Positions 1 through 8,563 of a stretch of 64,000 nucleotides of DNA are shown piece by piece. Both the position numbers and the translations under genes were made by a program. Origin of the DNA: Desulfovibrio sp. (lineage in GTDB: Bacteria; Desulfobacterota; Desulfovibrionia; Desulfovibrionales; Desulfovibrionaceae); assembly GCA_017528345.1 (NCBI GenBank), contig JAFXOX010000064.1:26737-90736 (forward strand), read 5' to 3'. Every line of letters starts with the position of its first letter. Position 1 is the stretch's first letter. The notes beneath the pieces were generated by a model that was given only the letters and a program-made list of their open reading frames with translations, made no database searches and was not told the DNA's origin.

Positions 1-1565
1 CAGTGGAGGATGCCATCTCCATCCTGCGAGGTCTCAAAGGCCGTTTTGAACTGCACCATGGCGTACGTATTAGTGACTCAGCTCTGGTTGACGCTGTTCT
101 TCTCTCTCACCGGTATATCACAGATCGCCAGTTGCCGGATAAGGCCATTGACCTTATCGATGAGGCAGGTGCGATGATCCGCACGGAAATCGATTCCTTG
201 CCCACGGAACTTGACGAGGCCAACCGTCGTGTGATGCAGCTTGAGATTGACCGTGAAGCGCTGCGCAAAGAAAGTGATGAAGCCAGTCGTGAACGTCTGG
301 AACGTCTGGAAAATGAGCTTGAGGAACAGCGGCAGTTGCAGATGCGTCTCAGACAGCAATGGGACCACGAAAAAGCCTCTATTGACACGGTGCGCCAGAT
401 CAAAGCCAAGATTGAAGAAACCCGCCTTGCCATTGATCGTGCCAAGCAGGCATCAGATCTGAACAGGGCAGCTGAGCTGATGTACGCCAAACTGCCCAAG
501 CTGCAGAAAGAGCTTGAGCAGGCCGAAGGTGCAGGCAAGGGAGAGAAGGCTCCAAGACTTCTGCGCGAAGAGGTTCGTCCTGACGATATCGCTGAGATCG
601 TCGCCAAATGGACAGGTATTCCGGTCACACGTCTGCTTGAAAGCGAGCGTGAAAAGCTGCTGCGTTTGGCGGATGTGCTGCACAAGCGCGTCGTCGGTCA
701 GGAAGAAGCTGTCAGCGCCGTGGCTGATGCTGTTTTGCGTGCGCGTGCCGGGCTTTCTGATCCGGCCAGACCAACGGGCTCTTTTATCTTTCTTGGCCCC
801 ACAGGCGTTGGCAAAACCGAATTGTCCAAAGCTCTTGCCGAAGCTCTTTTTGATACAGAAGAAAATATTGTGCGCTTGGACATGAGTGAGTACATGGAAA
901 AGCATTCGGTGTCCCGTCTGATCGGAGCGCCTCCAGGCTATGTGGGGTATGATGAGGGAGGGCAGCTGACGGAAGCTGTTCGCAGACGTCCGTATTCCGT
1001 GGTGCTTTTTGATGAGATTGAAAAGGCCCATCCTGACGTCTTCAATACCCTGCTGCAGCTGCTTGATGATGGTCGCCTGACGGACAATCAGGGCCGGACG
1101 GTTGATTTTCGCAACTGCATCATCATTATGACCTCCAATATTGGTTCTTCCTATTTGCTCGAAGGCATTACCGACGACGGTACCTTGAAGGAGGGTGCCA
1201 AGGACAAGGTCATGGAGGAGTTGCGGGCGCATTTCAGACCTGAGTTTCTGAACCGGGTCGATGAAACTGTGGTCTTTCTGCCGCTTAAGCGTGAACAGGT
1301 TGGAAAAATCGTGGAACTGCAGCTGGCCAGATTGCGCAAGCGCCTGGAAGAACGGCAAATTCGGGTGGATATGAGCGATGCGGCCCGTCATTTTGTGGCC
1401 GATGCAGCCTATGATCCTGTCTATGGGGCCAGACCCCTCAGGCGTTATCTGCAGCAGCACGTGGAAACACCCCTTGCGCGTGAAATTATTGAGGGCAAAA
1501 TCCGCGACGGTCAGCATGTGCTTGTAGATATCAGTCAGGGACAACTGATTTTTCGAGCTGAATAA
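1..1565 (+). CDS. clpB: ClpB disaggregase, C-terminal part (5' end outside window)
   Basis: About 520 residues of the Hsp100 chaperone ClpB, which works with DnaK to resolubilise aggregated proteins in the cytoplasm. The reading frame is already open at the left edge, so the start and most of the first ATPase domain lie outside. Visible parts are the end of NBD1 (HHGVRI, then LPDKAIDLIDEA), a long charged coiled-coil middle domain (about residues 60-180), and NBD2 with Walker A GPTGVGKTELSK, Walker B and the pore loop region GYVGYDEGG. The C-terminus has the usual sensor-2 GARPLRR. ClpP-binding loops are not seen, and the M domain favours ClpB over ClpA/ClpC. A strong terminator follows directly. 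Confidence 0.95.
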   Translation, partial: VEDAISILRGLKGRFELHHGVRISDSALVDAVLLSHRYITDRQLPDKAIDLIDEAGAMIRTEIDSLPTELDEANRRVMQLEIDREALRKESDEASRERLERLENELEEQRQLQMRLRQQWDHEKASIDTVRQIKAKIEETRLAIDRAKQASDLNRAAELMYAKLPKLQKELEQAEGAGKGEKAPRLLREEVRPDDIAEIVAKWTGIPVTRLLESEREKLLRLADVLHKRVVGQEEAVSAVADAVLRARAGLSDPARPTGSFIFLGPTGVGKTELSKALAEALFDTEENIVRLDMSEYMEKHSVSRLIGAPPGYVGYDEGGQLTEAVRRRPYSVVLFDEIEKAHPDVFNTLLQLLDDGRLTDNQGRTVDFRNCIIIMTSNIGSSYLLEGITDDGTLKEGAKDKVMEELRAHFRPEFLNRVDETVVFLPLKREQVGKIVELQLARLRKRLEERQIRVDMSDAARHFVADAAYDPVYGARPLRRYLQQHVETPLAREIIEGKIRDGQHVLVDISQGQLIFRAE

Positions 1566-1571
1566 GTCTGT

Positions 1572-1601
1572 GGCGGCCAAGGCAAATCGGCCGCCTTTTT
1601 T
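1572..1601 (+). terminator. Rho-independent terminator of clpB
   Basis: GGCGGCC (1572-1578) pairs with GGCCGCC (1589-1595) and is followed by six T residues. It begins seven bases after the clpB stop codon. Confidence 0.9.
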
Positions 1602-1610
1602 ATCCAACGC

Positions 1611-1648
1611 GCCGTAAAACCCTGTCCTTCAGGACAGGGTTTTACGGC
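1611..1648. repeat. Perfect 18-bp inverted repeat with 2-base loop
   Basis: The arm 1611-1628 (GCCGTAAAACCCTGTCCT) is exactly complementary to 1631-1648. No T run follows, so it is not an ordinary terminator. Its right arm runs into the first readable codons of the TnpB remnant, so it marks the broken left boundary of that element. It may be an element-end hairpin or a fold-back rearrangement product. Confidence 0.85.
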
Positions 1649-2275
1649 GAACGTGGCGAAATATACATTGAGCCGCAAAAAAGTTTCCGATCTCATGAAA
1701 AGAAACTTACCAGGCTTCAGAGACGGCTTTCACGCAAACAAACATTTTCGAAAAACTGGCAAAAACAAAAACTGCGTGTTCAAAAAACAACAAGAAAAGA
1801 GCGGACGTAAGAAATGACTTTCTGCATAAACATTCGACAACCATCTGCAAGAACCACGCGCTGGTTGCCATGGAAGAACTGAAAGTCAGCAATATGTCGG
1901 CTTCCGCATCCGGGTCGCTTGAAAATCTGGGGCGCAATGTCAAGGCCAAGTCAGGTCTGAACAAAGCCCATTCTTGATTAGGGCTGGTACGAGTTCCGAA
2001 GACAGATCTGCTATAAACTGACATGGCTTGGTGGAACGCTCATCCTAGTTTCTCCCAGAAATACACGTCTTTTGTGTCATCGCTGCGGTTGCAGGGATCC
2101 TCGAAGCCGACCATCTCAGGCACATTTCCATTGTGTCAGTTGTGGGCATGTGGATAATGCCGACTTCAATGCAGCAAAAAACATTCTGGCGGCAGGGCAT
2201 GCCGTGTCAGCCTGTGGAGTGGAAAGGGCTCGAGCATCGGCATTGAAGCAGGACCCCACCTGTGGAACTCGGTAG
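1640..2275 (+). pseudogene. TnpB (OrfB, IS200/IS605 family) remnant, frameshifted
   Basis: This is the C-terminal half of a TnpB RNA-guided nuclease, broken in several places. Reading starts near 1640 in one frame (IYIEPQKSFRSHEKKL, then LTRLQRRLSRK). It shifts near 1800 to give DFLHKHSTTICKNHALV and MEELKVSNMS. It shifts again near 1970 to ILD-stop-GWYEFRRQICYKLTW, and ends with the zinc ribbon CHRCG...CVSCGHVDNADFNAAKNILAAG. One in-frame TAG stands where Gln is usual. TnpB is normally about 400 residues; roughly the first 180 are gone. No TnpA transposase is nearby. The element is dead as a protein gene. Confidence 0.85.
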
Positions 2276-2332
2276 AAATACCGTGTTTCAGTAGAAATTC
2301 CCTCCCGTAAGGCGAGGGGTGGATGTCAATGT
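2276..2332 (+). mobile_element. Probable right end of the TnpB element
   Basis: After the TnpB stop comes a short hairpin (CCCTC 2300-2304 with GAGGG 2314-2318) and then GGATGTCAA (2321-2329), which resembles right ends of IS200/IS605 elements as I know them. In intact elements the guide RNA scaffold spans the end of tnpB and this hairpin, with the guide taken from flanking DNA. Whether an RNA is still made here is unknown. Confidence 0.5.
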
Positions 2333-2433
2333 ATTGATGCCAGTGAAATATGAGAAGCGCGCAGGTGGCAATGGAAGAGAAGATATCGCCGCTTCTCTCT
2401 GATTGTGGCTCAAAACACACTTTTTTTTGCAAA

Positions 2434-2462
2434 TTGACCATTTGACGTGGGAAGGCTACACT
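2434..2462 (+). promoter_or_regulatory. Sigma-70 type promoter for glmU
   Basis: TTGACC (2434-2439) and TACACT (2457-2462) are separated by 17 bases. Transcription would start near 2469, giving a leader of about 83 bases to glmU. A second TTGACG lies at 2442-2447 but has no good -10 at the right distance. Confidence 0.55.
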
Positions 2463-2551
2463 TTAGTCTACACGTATGTTTGTCTCTCGGATTTTGCACT
2501 GCCAAATTTGCGACGTCTCAAAGGGCGTTGGCCCTACGATAAGGATAGATC

Positions 2552-3922
2552 ATGGAAACGTGTGCGGCACTTATTCTGGCTGCCGGCAAAGGAACTCGCA
2601 TGCATTCCCAAAAACCCAAGGTTTTGCAGACCATTTTGGGGAGTCCTATGCTTGCTTGCGTCTACAAGGCTCTTAAACCGGTGTTTGGGGATGATATTCT
2701 GACCTTGGTTGGTCACAGGGCTGATCTTGTACAGGCCTGCTTTCCCGAGGAGCACTTTGTGATACAAAGCGAGCAACAGGGAACAGGACATGCTCTCGCC
2801 TGTGCTTTGCCAATGCTCACTCAGAAAGGCTATCATCAGACCATGGTTGTCAATGGCGATGTGCCGCTTTTGACCGAGGATTTGACAAGGCTGTTTCTTG
2901 AAAAAGCCGAAAATTTTGATCTTGCCTTTGCTACGCTCACCCTTACAGAACCCGGAGCCTATGGACGAGTACGGCGCAATGGTTCTCAGGTTGAGATCAT
3001 TGAAGCAAAAGACTATGACGAGGCAAGCTATGGTCCGCCGACAGGAGAAATCAATGCCGGCCTTTATCTGATTGATTGCAAACTTGCCGCTCAGCTTCTC
3101 CCAAAACTTACCCGTAGCCCCAAGAGCGGAGAGTACTATATTACCGATCTTGTCGCTTTGGCCTCTCAGGCTGGAGCCCGCGTTGCCGCTATCAACCTTG
3201 GCAGTGACCAGCGTCTCTTAGGCGTTAATTCTCCTCGAGAATTGAGCGATATGGAAGAATTTCTGCGGCAGCAGATTGTAGATGGGCTTCTCGACAAGGG
3301 CGTGATTTGCCATGCTCCAGACCTTGTGCGTGTGGGCGCTTTCGTTGAAATTGAACCAGGCTGTGAACTTACAGGGCCCTGTGAAATCTACGGACACAGT
3401 CATATTTGTCAGGGGGTAGAAATTGCCTCACACTGCCATATTGAAGACTGTCGGATAGCCAAGGGAGCGCGAATTCATTCTTTTTCGCATCTCGTGCAGG
3501 CTGAGGTGGGTGAAGGAGCCCTCGTAGGTCCCTATGCCAGACTGAGGCCTGGTGCCGTGCTTGAGGAAGACTCCCATGTGGGCAATTTTGTGGAGCTGAA
3601 AAAAGCCAGACTTGGGCGCGGAGCTAAGGCCAATCATTTGAGCTACCTTGGCGATGCGAGTATCGGTCAGGGCACCAATATCGGCGCAGGTACCATTACC
3701 TGCAATTATGACGGCAAAAACAAACATCGTACGGAAATTGGCGAACACGCTTTTATTGGAAGCAATACCGCCCTTGTAGCCCCTGTTTCCGTAGGCCGGG
3801 GAGCATTGATCGGAGCGGGTTCGACCATTACCCACAATGTGCCGGAAGGTAATCTCTCTGTTGCAAGAGCAAAACAGAAAAATTTTGCGCAGCGTTTGCT
3901 TGGTAGAGACGATGCAGACTAG
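2552..3922 (+). CDS. glmU: Bifunctional GlmU, UDP-GlcNAc synthesis
   Basis: GlmU acetylates glucosamine-1-phosphate and then uridylylates it to UDP-N-acetylglucosamine, the precursor of peptidoglycan and lipid A. The 456 residues are the normal length. The N-terminal nucleotidyltransferase domain has LILAAGKGTRM (about residues 7-17) and NGDVPLL. The C-terminal left-handed beta-helix acetyltransferase has hexapeptide repeats and the active-site stretch NHLSYLGD...GTITCNYDGKNKHRTEIG. The ATG at 2552 is preceded by AAGGA at good spacing. It is first in a run with a coiled-coil gene and zapA, linking wall precursor supply with division genes. Confidence 0.97.
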   Translation: METCAALILAAGKGTRMHSQKPKVLQTILGSPMLACVYKALKPVFGDDILTLVGHRADLVQACFPEEHFVIQSEQQGTGHALACALPMLTQKGYHQTMVVNGDVPLLTEDLTRLFLEKAENFDLAFATLTLTEPGAYGRVRRNGSQVEIIEAKDYDEASYGPPTGEINAGLYLIDCKLAAQLLPKLTRSPKSGEYYITDLVALASQAGARVAAINLGSDQRLLGVNSPRELSDMEEFLRQQIVDGLLDKGVICHAPDLVRVGAFVEIEPGCELTGPCEIYGHSHICQGVEIASHCHIEDCRIAKGARIHSFSHLVQAEVGEGALVGPYARLRPGAVLEEDSHVGNFVELKKARLGRGAKANHLSYLGDASIGQGTNIGAGTITCNYDGKNKHRTEIGEHAFIGSNTALVAPVSVGRGALIGAGSTITHNVPEGNLSVARAKQKNFAQRLLGRDDAD

Positions 3923-3975
3923 CTCCTTGGTTTGCTGTGCTTGCCAAGAGCGGGGCAGAGTGCTAGAAGACTATT

Positions 3976-4221
3976 ATGAAAATTTTAGAGCAGCTTGATT
4001 CTCAGGTGGACGCTCTCCTGCATCAGCTCTCACAGGCGAAAGCAGAAAATGCCAGTCTGAGAGCGCAGACGCAAAATCTGAAAAGCACAATAGCTGCTTT
4101 AGAAGAAAAAAACCGCAGTCTGACGGATAAATTGGCGCGGGGAGAAGCAAAGTGCGCCAAAGCTCTTGAACATTTGGACAGACTCATTGTCAGAATTCAG
4201 GATTACGACCAGGTAGAATAG
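3976..4221 (+). CDS. Small coiled-coil protein upstream of zapA (ZapB-like)
   Basis: An 81-residue protein made almost entirely of heptad-like charged and leucine residues, with EQLDSQVDALLHQLSQAKAE at the start and a predicted continuous coiled coil. Size, composition and position six bases before zapA suggest a cell-division accessory like ZapB, which bundles with ZapA at the Z ring. Sequence alone cannot prove ZapB orthology, because short coiled coils look alike. It probably shares a transcript with glmU and zapA. Confidence 0.65.
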   Translation: MKILEQLDSQVDALLHQLSQAKAENASLRAQTQNLKSTIAALEEKNRSLTDKLARGEAKCAKALEHLDRLIVRIQDYDQVE

Positions 4222-4227
4222 GTACAC

Positions 4228-4503
4228 ATGGACAATTCGTTGCAATCCCTGAATATTTTTGGTCTCCAAATCACCTTTAAGAGCGGTCCTAATTTTGAGC
4301 GGGCTCGTCAGGCTGCGCAGCTCCTGGAAGAGCGTTTTGCGGAGCAAAAACAACGCTCTTCTGGTGGGCAGAACAAGGAATCGGTTATTATGACCCTCCT
4401 TGCCCTCGGGCTGGCAGATGATCTGCTGCAGACAAAAAACGAGCTGGAAGCCTTACGCAGTGGTCTGGCTTCCACGCTTGAGAAGATAAAAAAATCTGTA
4501 TGA
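4228..4503 (+). CDS. zapA: Cell division protein ZapA
   Basis: ZapA binds FtsZ and cross-links protofilaments at the Z ring. The 91 residues fit the family: an N-terminal beta-rich head (NIFGLQITFKSGPN) with the conserved ARQAAQLLEERF helix, then a coiled-coil tail (QTKNELEALRSGL). ESVIMTLLALGLADDLL is the conserved dimer helix. It follows the coiled-coil gene and is directly followed by 6S RNA, the same neighbourhood that 6S RNA has in many proteobacteria. Confidence 0.88.
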   Translation: MDNSLQSLNIFGLQITFKSGPNFERARQAAQLLEERFAEQKQRSSGGQNKESVIMTLLALGLADDLLQTKNELEALRSGLASTLEKIKKSV

Positions 4504-4505
4504 AT

Positions 4506-4682
4506 TTCCCTAGGACGTTTGTGATCTTTGTCTCGGTGCTAACCTGACAAGCTTTAAGAAAAGGAGACTGTCCCTGTCTTTTGTGTGCATGCCTGTTTGA
4601 CAGGAAGCCTGAGAGAGACACATGGTTTCCGACCTGGTTATCCAGGTTCTGAACCGCAGACAGACACGGCGTTCCTGGGGAT
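4506..4682 (+). ncRNA. ssrS: 6S RNA
   Basis: 6S RNA mimics an open promoter and sequesters the housekeeping RNA polymerase holoenzyme in stationary phase. The call rests on structure and position. The closing helix is CCCTAGGACG (4508-4517) with CGTTCCTGGGG (4670-4680). Inner helices include GTCTCGG near 4530 with CCGCAGAC near 4654, and AACC (4541-4544) with GGTT (about 4645-4648). The whole is about 175 bases, the usual length, and lies between zapA and rny. The exact 5' and 3' ends are estimates. Confidence 0.75.
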
Positions 4683-4797
4683 TTTTCCATCTACTCCATT
4701 AGGAGCCTTCTCTTCTCGCGAGAATTCGTCTCGTATCTTTTTTTGTGTGCAGTTTCTGCATCCTTCCTATCTCTGTCGCCCCGACCAGTGCTTTTTC

Positions 4798-4834
4798 GGC
4801 GGTTAACCGCCTTTCTACGGCTTTTTGCCGTTTT
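4798..4834 (+). terminator. Tandem hairpins between 6S RNA and rny
   Basis: GGCGG-TTAA-CCGCC (4798-4811) is followed by ACGGC-TTTTT-GCCGT (4817-4831) and a T run. They may terminate or attenuate read-through into rny, whose ribosome site lies only ten bases further on. Confidence 0.5.
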
Positions 4835-4854
4835 GATATATGAGGTTGGGTGCA

Positions 4855-6414
4855 ATGGATCTCTCGTATTTTTTGACCTTTGTCGTCTTTGTGCTGCTGG
4901 CAGCAGCTGCTGGTTTTTTTGCGCAGCGAGCTCTGATCACGCGGCGTCTTGGCGATGCCGAAGAATTGGCCAAGGGTATTGTGGATAAGGCCCGTAAGGA
5001 AGCTCAGGCCCAGAAAAAGGAAATGCTTTTACAGGGCCAGGATGAGCTTTTTAACCAGAAAAAGGAGATGGAAAACGAATTTCGTGAGCGTGAGCGGGAA
5101 GTTAAGAACCGGGAACGCAAACTCGATGAGCTGAACGAGCGTCTTGAGGAAAAGCAGGAAAAGGCGACGGAGAAAGAACGTGACCTGCTTAAGCTGGAAA
5201 AAGAACTTGCGCATAAGGAACGCGAACTGACGGCTTCTGAGGCATTTTTGGCCTCGCGTATCGAGGAAGAGGAAGTGCGTCTATCGGAAATCGCCGGTTT
5301 GAGTCCAGAAGAAGCTCGTGCCAAGTTGATGAGCGAAATCGAAGTCAAAACGCGGCATGAATCGGCCAAGATGATTCGGCAGATTGAAACCGAAGCTCGT
5401 GAGACAGCTGATCGTAAAGCCAAGGATATTCTGTGCACAGTGATGCAGCGTTATGCTGGCGACTATGTCAGTGAACAGACTGTCACGGCGGTTTCTTTGC
5501 CAAGCGAGGATATGAAGGGGCGGATCATCGGCCGTGAGGGTCGTAATATTCGCGCCATTGAAGCTGCCACGGGGGTTGATCTGATCATCGACGACACCCC
5601 GGAAACCGTGATACTTTCAGCCTTCAGTCCCTTGCGTCGGCAGATTGCCAAGATGGCGCTTGAGCGTTTGATTCAAGACGGGCGCATTCATCCGGCGCGC
5701 ATTGAAGATGTCGTGCAGAAATGTGAGCACGAGATGGAAACACATGTACGGGAGCTTGGCGAACAGGCAACTTTCGATGCCGGTGTGCACGGTATTCATC
5801 CTGAAATTATCAAACTTCTGGGTCAGCTGCGTTACCGTACCTCTTTTACGCAGAATGTTCTGCAGCATTCCCTGGAAGTCTCAGCTCTTTGCGGAATGAT
5901 GGCGGCTGAGCTGGGCATGGATGTCAAGCGGGCCAAACGTGCAGGACTTCTGCACGATATAGGCAAAGCTGTCGACCATGAAGTGGAAGGCCCTCATGCG
6001 CTGATTGGCGCCGATCTTGCCAGAAAATACAATGAAAGCCATGAGATTGTACACGCCATTGCGGCCCATCACGAGGATCAGTCGCCTTCCACGGCTTTGG
6101 CCGTGCTTGTGCAGGCTGCTGATTCCCTTTCCGGTGCAAGGCCTGGCGCGCGTAAGGAGCTTTTGGAAAATTACGTAAAGCGTCTGCAGGATCTGGAAGG
6201 TATTGCCACGTCTTTTGACGGGGTGAGTAAGGCTTACGCCATTCAGGCTGGGCGTGAAATTCGGGTATTGGTCAATCCTGACCACATTGACGATGATGCC
6301 TCCTATCTGCTTTGCAAGGATATTGCCAGGCAGATTGAAGAAAAAATGACCTATCCCGGACAGATCAGGGTCACGGTGATCCGTGAGCGCCGCGCTGTAG
6401 GTTACGCCAAGTAA
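4855..6414 (+). CDS. rny: Ribonuclease Y
   Basis: RNase Y is a membrane-anchored endoribonuclease that starts mRNA decay. I prefer the ATG at 4855 (519 residues) because GAGGT precedes it at good spacing and the protein then begins directly with the membrane anchor ([18 protein letters not shown]). An upstream in-frame ATG exists at 4840. A long charged coiled coil follows (about 40-180), then a KH domain ([15 protein letters not shown]) and an HD domain with [18 protein letters not shown] and AAHHED carrying the metal-binding His/Asp residues. The stop overlaps the coupling region of the next gene. Confidence 0.95.
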   Translation: MDLSYFLTFVVFVLLAAAAGFFAQRALITRRLGDAEELAKGIVDKARKEAQAQKKEMLLQGQDELFNQKKEMENEFREREREVKNRERKLDELNERLEEKQEKATEKERDLLKLEKELAHKERELTASEAFLASRIEEEEVRLSEIAGLSPEEARAKLMSEIEVKTRHESAKMIRQIETEARETADRKAKDILCTVMQRYAGDYVSEQTVTAVSLPSEDMKGRIIGREGRNIRAIEAATGVDLIIDDTPETVILSAFSPLRRQIAKMALERLIQDGRIHPARIEDVVQKCEHEMETHVRELGEQATFDAGVHGIHPEIIKLLGQLRYRTSFTQNVLQHSLEVSALCGMMAAELGMDVKRAKRAGLLHDIGKAVDHEVEGPHALIGADLARKYNESHEIVHAIAAHHEDQSPSTALAVLVQAADSLSGARPGARKELLENYVKRLQDLEGIATSFDGVSKAYAIQAGREIRVLVNPDHIDDDASYLLCKDIARQIEEKMTYPGQIRVTVIRERRAVGYAK

Positions 6415-6415
6415 G

Positions 6416-7036
6416 ATGCTGGCACCCTCTCTGCGTTTCCTTTGCTATGACTGTGCAACGTTGTTTTGCCTTGCCCTGTGTTTTGCGCTGCGAGCACGCA
6501 TGTCAGGAGAACCACCCATTGGCTGCCTCCTGCTGGCACTGATTTCCGCACTGCTTTGGCCTCTTGCACGGGAACTTGTGCTTGCTGGCAGCTGTCTTGC
6601 ACTTTTTTCCAGCAATGGCATGCTCATCTCAGCTCTTTTGGGAGCTGTGCTTGGCGCTTTTTCGCCCATGGAAAATATGAGAATCTCATATTTTTTGGAG
6701 CGAGCTCAGGGAATCTGTGAAATCCTTGGCTTAAGTTTGGCCTGCTGCTTAGGTCTCCTTTGTGCCCTGCCTCGCCTGCCAGCAAGCGGCGCTTTGCTGG
6801 CAGCTCTTCTGCTTACTGTCCTCCCTCAGGCTTTTGCTGATGTGACCATGGGCGACGTTGCACGTCTGCTTTCGGCAAGTGCCAGGATCTGGAGAGCTCT
6901 GTTGGGCGCCATAGTTGCCTGCGCTATCATGCTTTTTTATCCTGCAACGTTTTTTGCGGTCTTCCCCCCTGATCTCCCTGCTTTAGCGTTTGGCCTGGCA
7001 TTTCCTCTGCTTATGCAGAGGAAATGGCCTCGCTAG
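6416..7036 (+). CDS. Unknown multi-pass membrane protein coupled to rny
   Basis: A 206-residue, very hydrophobic protein with about six predicted membrane helices and short charged loops. I do not recognise a family. Its ATG lies one base after the rny stop (TAAGATG), so it is probably translated by coupling, and a functional tie to RNase Y or the membrane degradosome is possible but not shown. It carries no visible catalytic motif. It converges on the MATE gene with only 17 bases between. Confidence 0.7.
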   Translation: MLAPSLRFLCYDCATLFCLALCFALRARMSGEPPIGCLLLALISALLWPLARELVLAGSCLALFSSNGMLISALLGAVLGAFSPMENMRISYFLERAQGICEILGLSLACCLGLLCALPRLPASGALLAALLLTVLPQAFADVTMGDVARLLSASARIWRALLGAIVACAIMLFYPATFFAVFPPDLPALAFGLAFPLLMQRKWPR

Positions 7037-7053
7037 CGTGTTACCCCCTCCTC

Positions 7054-8397
7054 TTAGCAGATGCTCTTATGCATCCACTTTCCTTTCTGCCAGTAGCGCC
7101 ACTGGATGATAGCTCGTAGGCTTTCATCACAGGTGAAGACAATCCACATGCCAAGTAACCCAAAGCCGAGGATAATGCCTGCGAGATAACTACCGACAGT
7201 GGCCACGCTCCAGACAACGGTAATACTTGTGATCAGCGGAAACATTGGGTCTCCCACAGCCGCAAGCAGCCTTCCTGTGAGGATATTGATGGCACGTCCA
7301 GCTTCCAGGATAATGTCAATCCAGAAAATAGTCAGGCACAGATGCTGGATATTCTCATTGGGCGTCAGCCAGGGCATGAAGATCGGAGCAGTCAGTGCCA
7401 GAATAAGGGCCAGGATAAGTGATATTTTCAGTGAAGCGCGTGCGGCAAAGGCCCCCACAAGCTTGGCTGCTGAAAAATGGTGGCTGCCCACAAGATGCCC
7501 TGCCAGAATGGCTGCACTTTGGCCCATGGAAATGGCAAAAATGAAAGTCACAATGACCACATTCATGAGGTAGGTGCGCGCTGCCAGAGCCTCTGTGCCC
7601 AGTAGGTTGATGAAATAGGTGATGACCACCTGTGAGGAGGCATAAGAGAACATTTCACCGGCACCAGGCAGGCCAATATGCAGAATCTGGCCAAGTTTTT
7701 TGAGAAGATCACGGCCTGTGGACGCATTATGTTCAAGCTTTTTTGTTTGGCTGAGTACAAAGATGAGCAAAAGCACAAAACTGAAGGCACGGCTAATCAC
7801 CGTCGCCCAGGCTGCCCCCGCTGCTCCGAGTGCGGGACAGCCGAGGTGCCCGAAGATCAGACAGTAATTGGCGCAAATATTCACGAGATTCGTGAAGAGG
7901 GAAACGTACATGGGGTATCTGGCCATTTCCCGCGCACGCAGAATACTCGCCTGAGTGACATTGAGAGCGTGGAGAAACGCAAAAGAGCCGACAATAGTCA
8001 GATAACTTTTAGCATCGGCCCAAAGCGTGGGCGCGACCTGCATGAGGCTGAGAATATGGTCATCCAGGCAGAAAAGACTTGTGCTGACGAGCAGACCAAT
8101 GATGATGTTGAGAAGGTAGGATGCTTTGACTGTGACCAAAAAATCCTGCAGACGTCTAGCTCCCAGGTACTGTGAGGCCACAACCAGGGTCCCTGTGGCG
8201 CCCACAATGAAGATGAGAAAGAGCATGTTCAGAATCTGATTGACCAGACCCACGGCCGCTACACAGGCATCGGAAATCTGGCTGAGCATAACTGTGTCCA
8301 CGAAACCCAGACTCATGAGTAGTAGCGTTTCTCCAAAAATGGGTCGCGTGAGACGCAAAAGACGACGGCGCAGAGTTTTTTTTGACTGAACGGGCAC
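7054..8397 (-). CDS. MATE family multidrug/Na+ antiporter
   Basis: An inner-membrane efflux protein of the MATE family, about 447 residues and 12 predicted helices in two homologous halves. Family-like stretches are the N-terminal LRLTRPIFGETLLLMSLGFVDTVMLSQ and the mid-protein LHIGLPGAGEMFSYASSQ. I chose the GTG at 8397, since AAGGAG stands six bases upstream. An in-frame ATG at 8439 lacks such a site. Substrate cannot be told from sequence. It stands alone on the minus strand. Confidence 0.88.
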   Translation of the reverse strand: MPVQSKKTLRRRLLRLTRPIFGETLLLMSLGFVDTVMLSQISDACVAAVGLVNQILNMLFLIFIVGATGTLVVASQYLGARRLQDFLVTVKASYLLNIIIGLLVSTSLFCLDDHILSLMQVAPTLWADAKSYLTIVGSFAFLHALNVTQASILRAREMARYPMYVSLFTNLVNICANYCLIFGHLGCPALGAAGAAWATVISRAFSFVLLLIFVLSQTKKLEHNASTGRDLLKKLGQILHIGLPGAGEMFSYASSQVVITYFINLLGTEALAARTYLMNVVIVTFIFAISMGQSAAILAGHLVGSHHFSAAKLVGAFAARASLKISLILALILALTAPIFMPWLTPNENIQHLCLTIFWIDIILEAGRAINILTGRLLAAVGDPMFPLITSITVVWSVATVGSYLAGIILGFGLLGMWIVFTCDESLRAIIQWRYWQKGKWMHKSIC

Positions 8398-8477
8398 CTT
8401 GGCTCCTTCCAGAGCGTGAGTGTTTGACAGAGAGCACAAACAGAAGAACTGTAGGGGAAATGTCTAGAGCCCGCAAG

Positions 8478-8505
8478 AAAAAAGCCGCCTGCGGAGACAG
8501 ACGGC
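8478..8505 (-). terminator. Terminator of the 128-residue Cys/His-tailed gene
   Basis: On the minus strand GCCGTCTG (8505-8498) pairs with CAGGCGGC (8491-8484) with one G-U pair, followed by six T residues. Confidence 0.85.
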
Positions 8506-8563
8506 AGAATGTGCGAAGCAACGCACGTTTGGAGGGGATCAGTTGGCAGAATGCCAATTTTTG

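Noticed and set aside
453..1607. A 384-residue minus-strand frame opposite clpB
   Set aside because: It mirrors clpB codon use and no ribosome site or family is seen.
2072..2275. A free-standing 67-residue zinc-ribbon protein
   Set aside because: It is only the last piece of the broken TnpB frame and has no start of its own.
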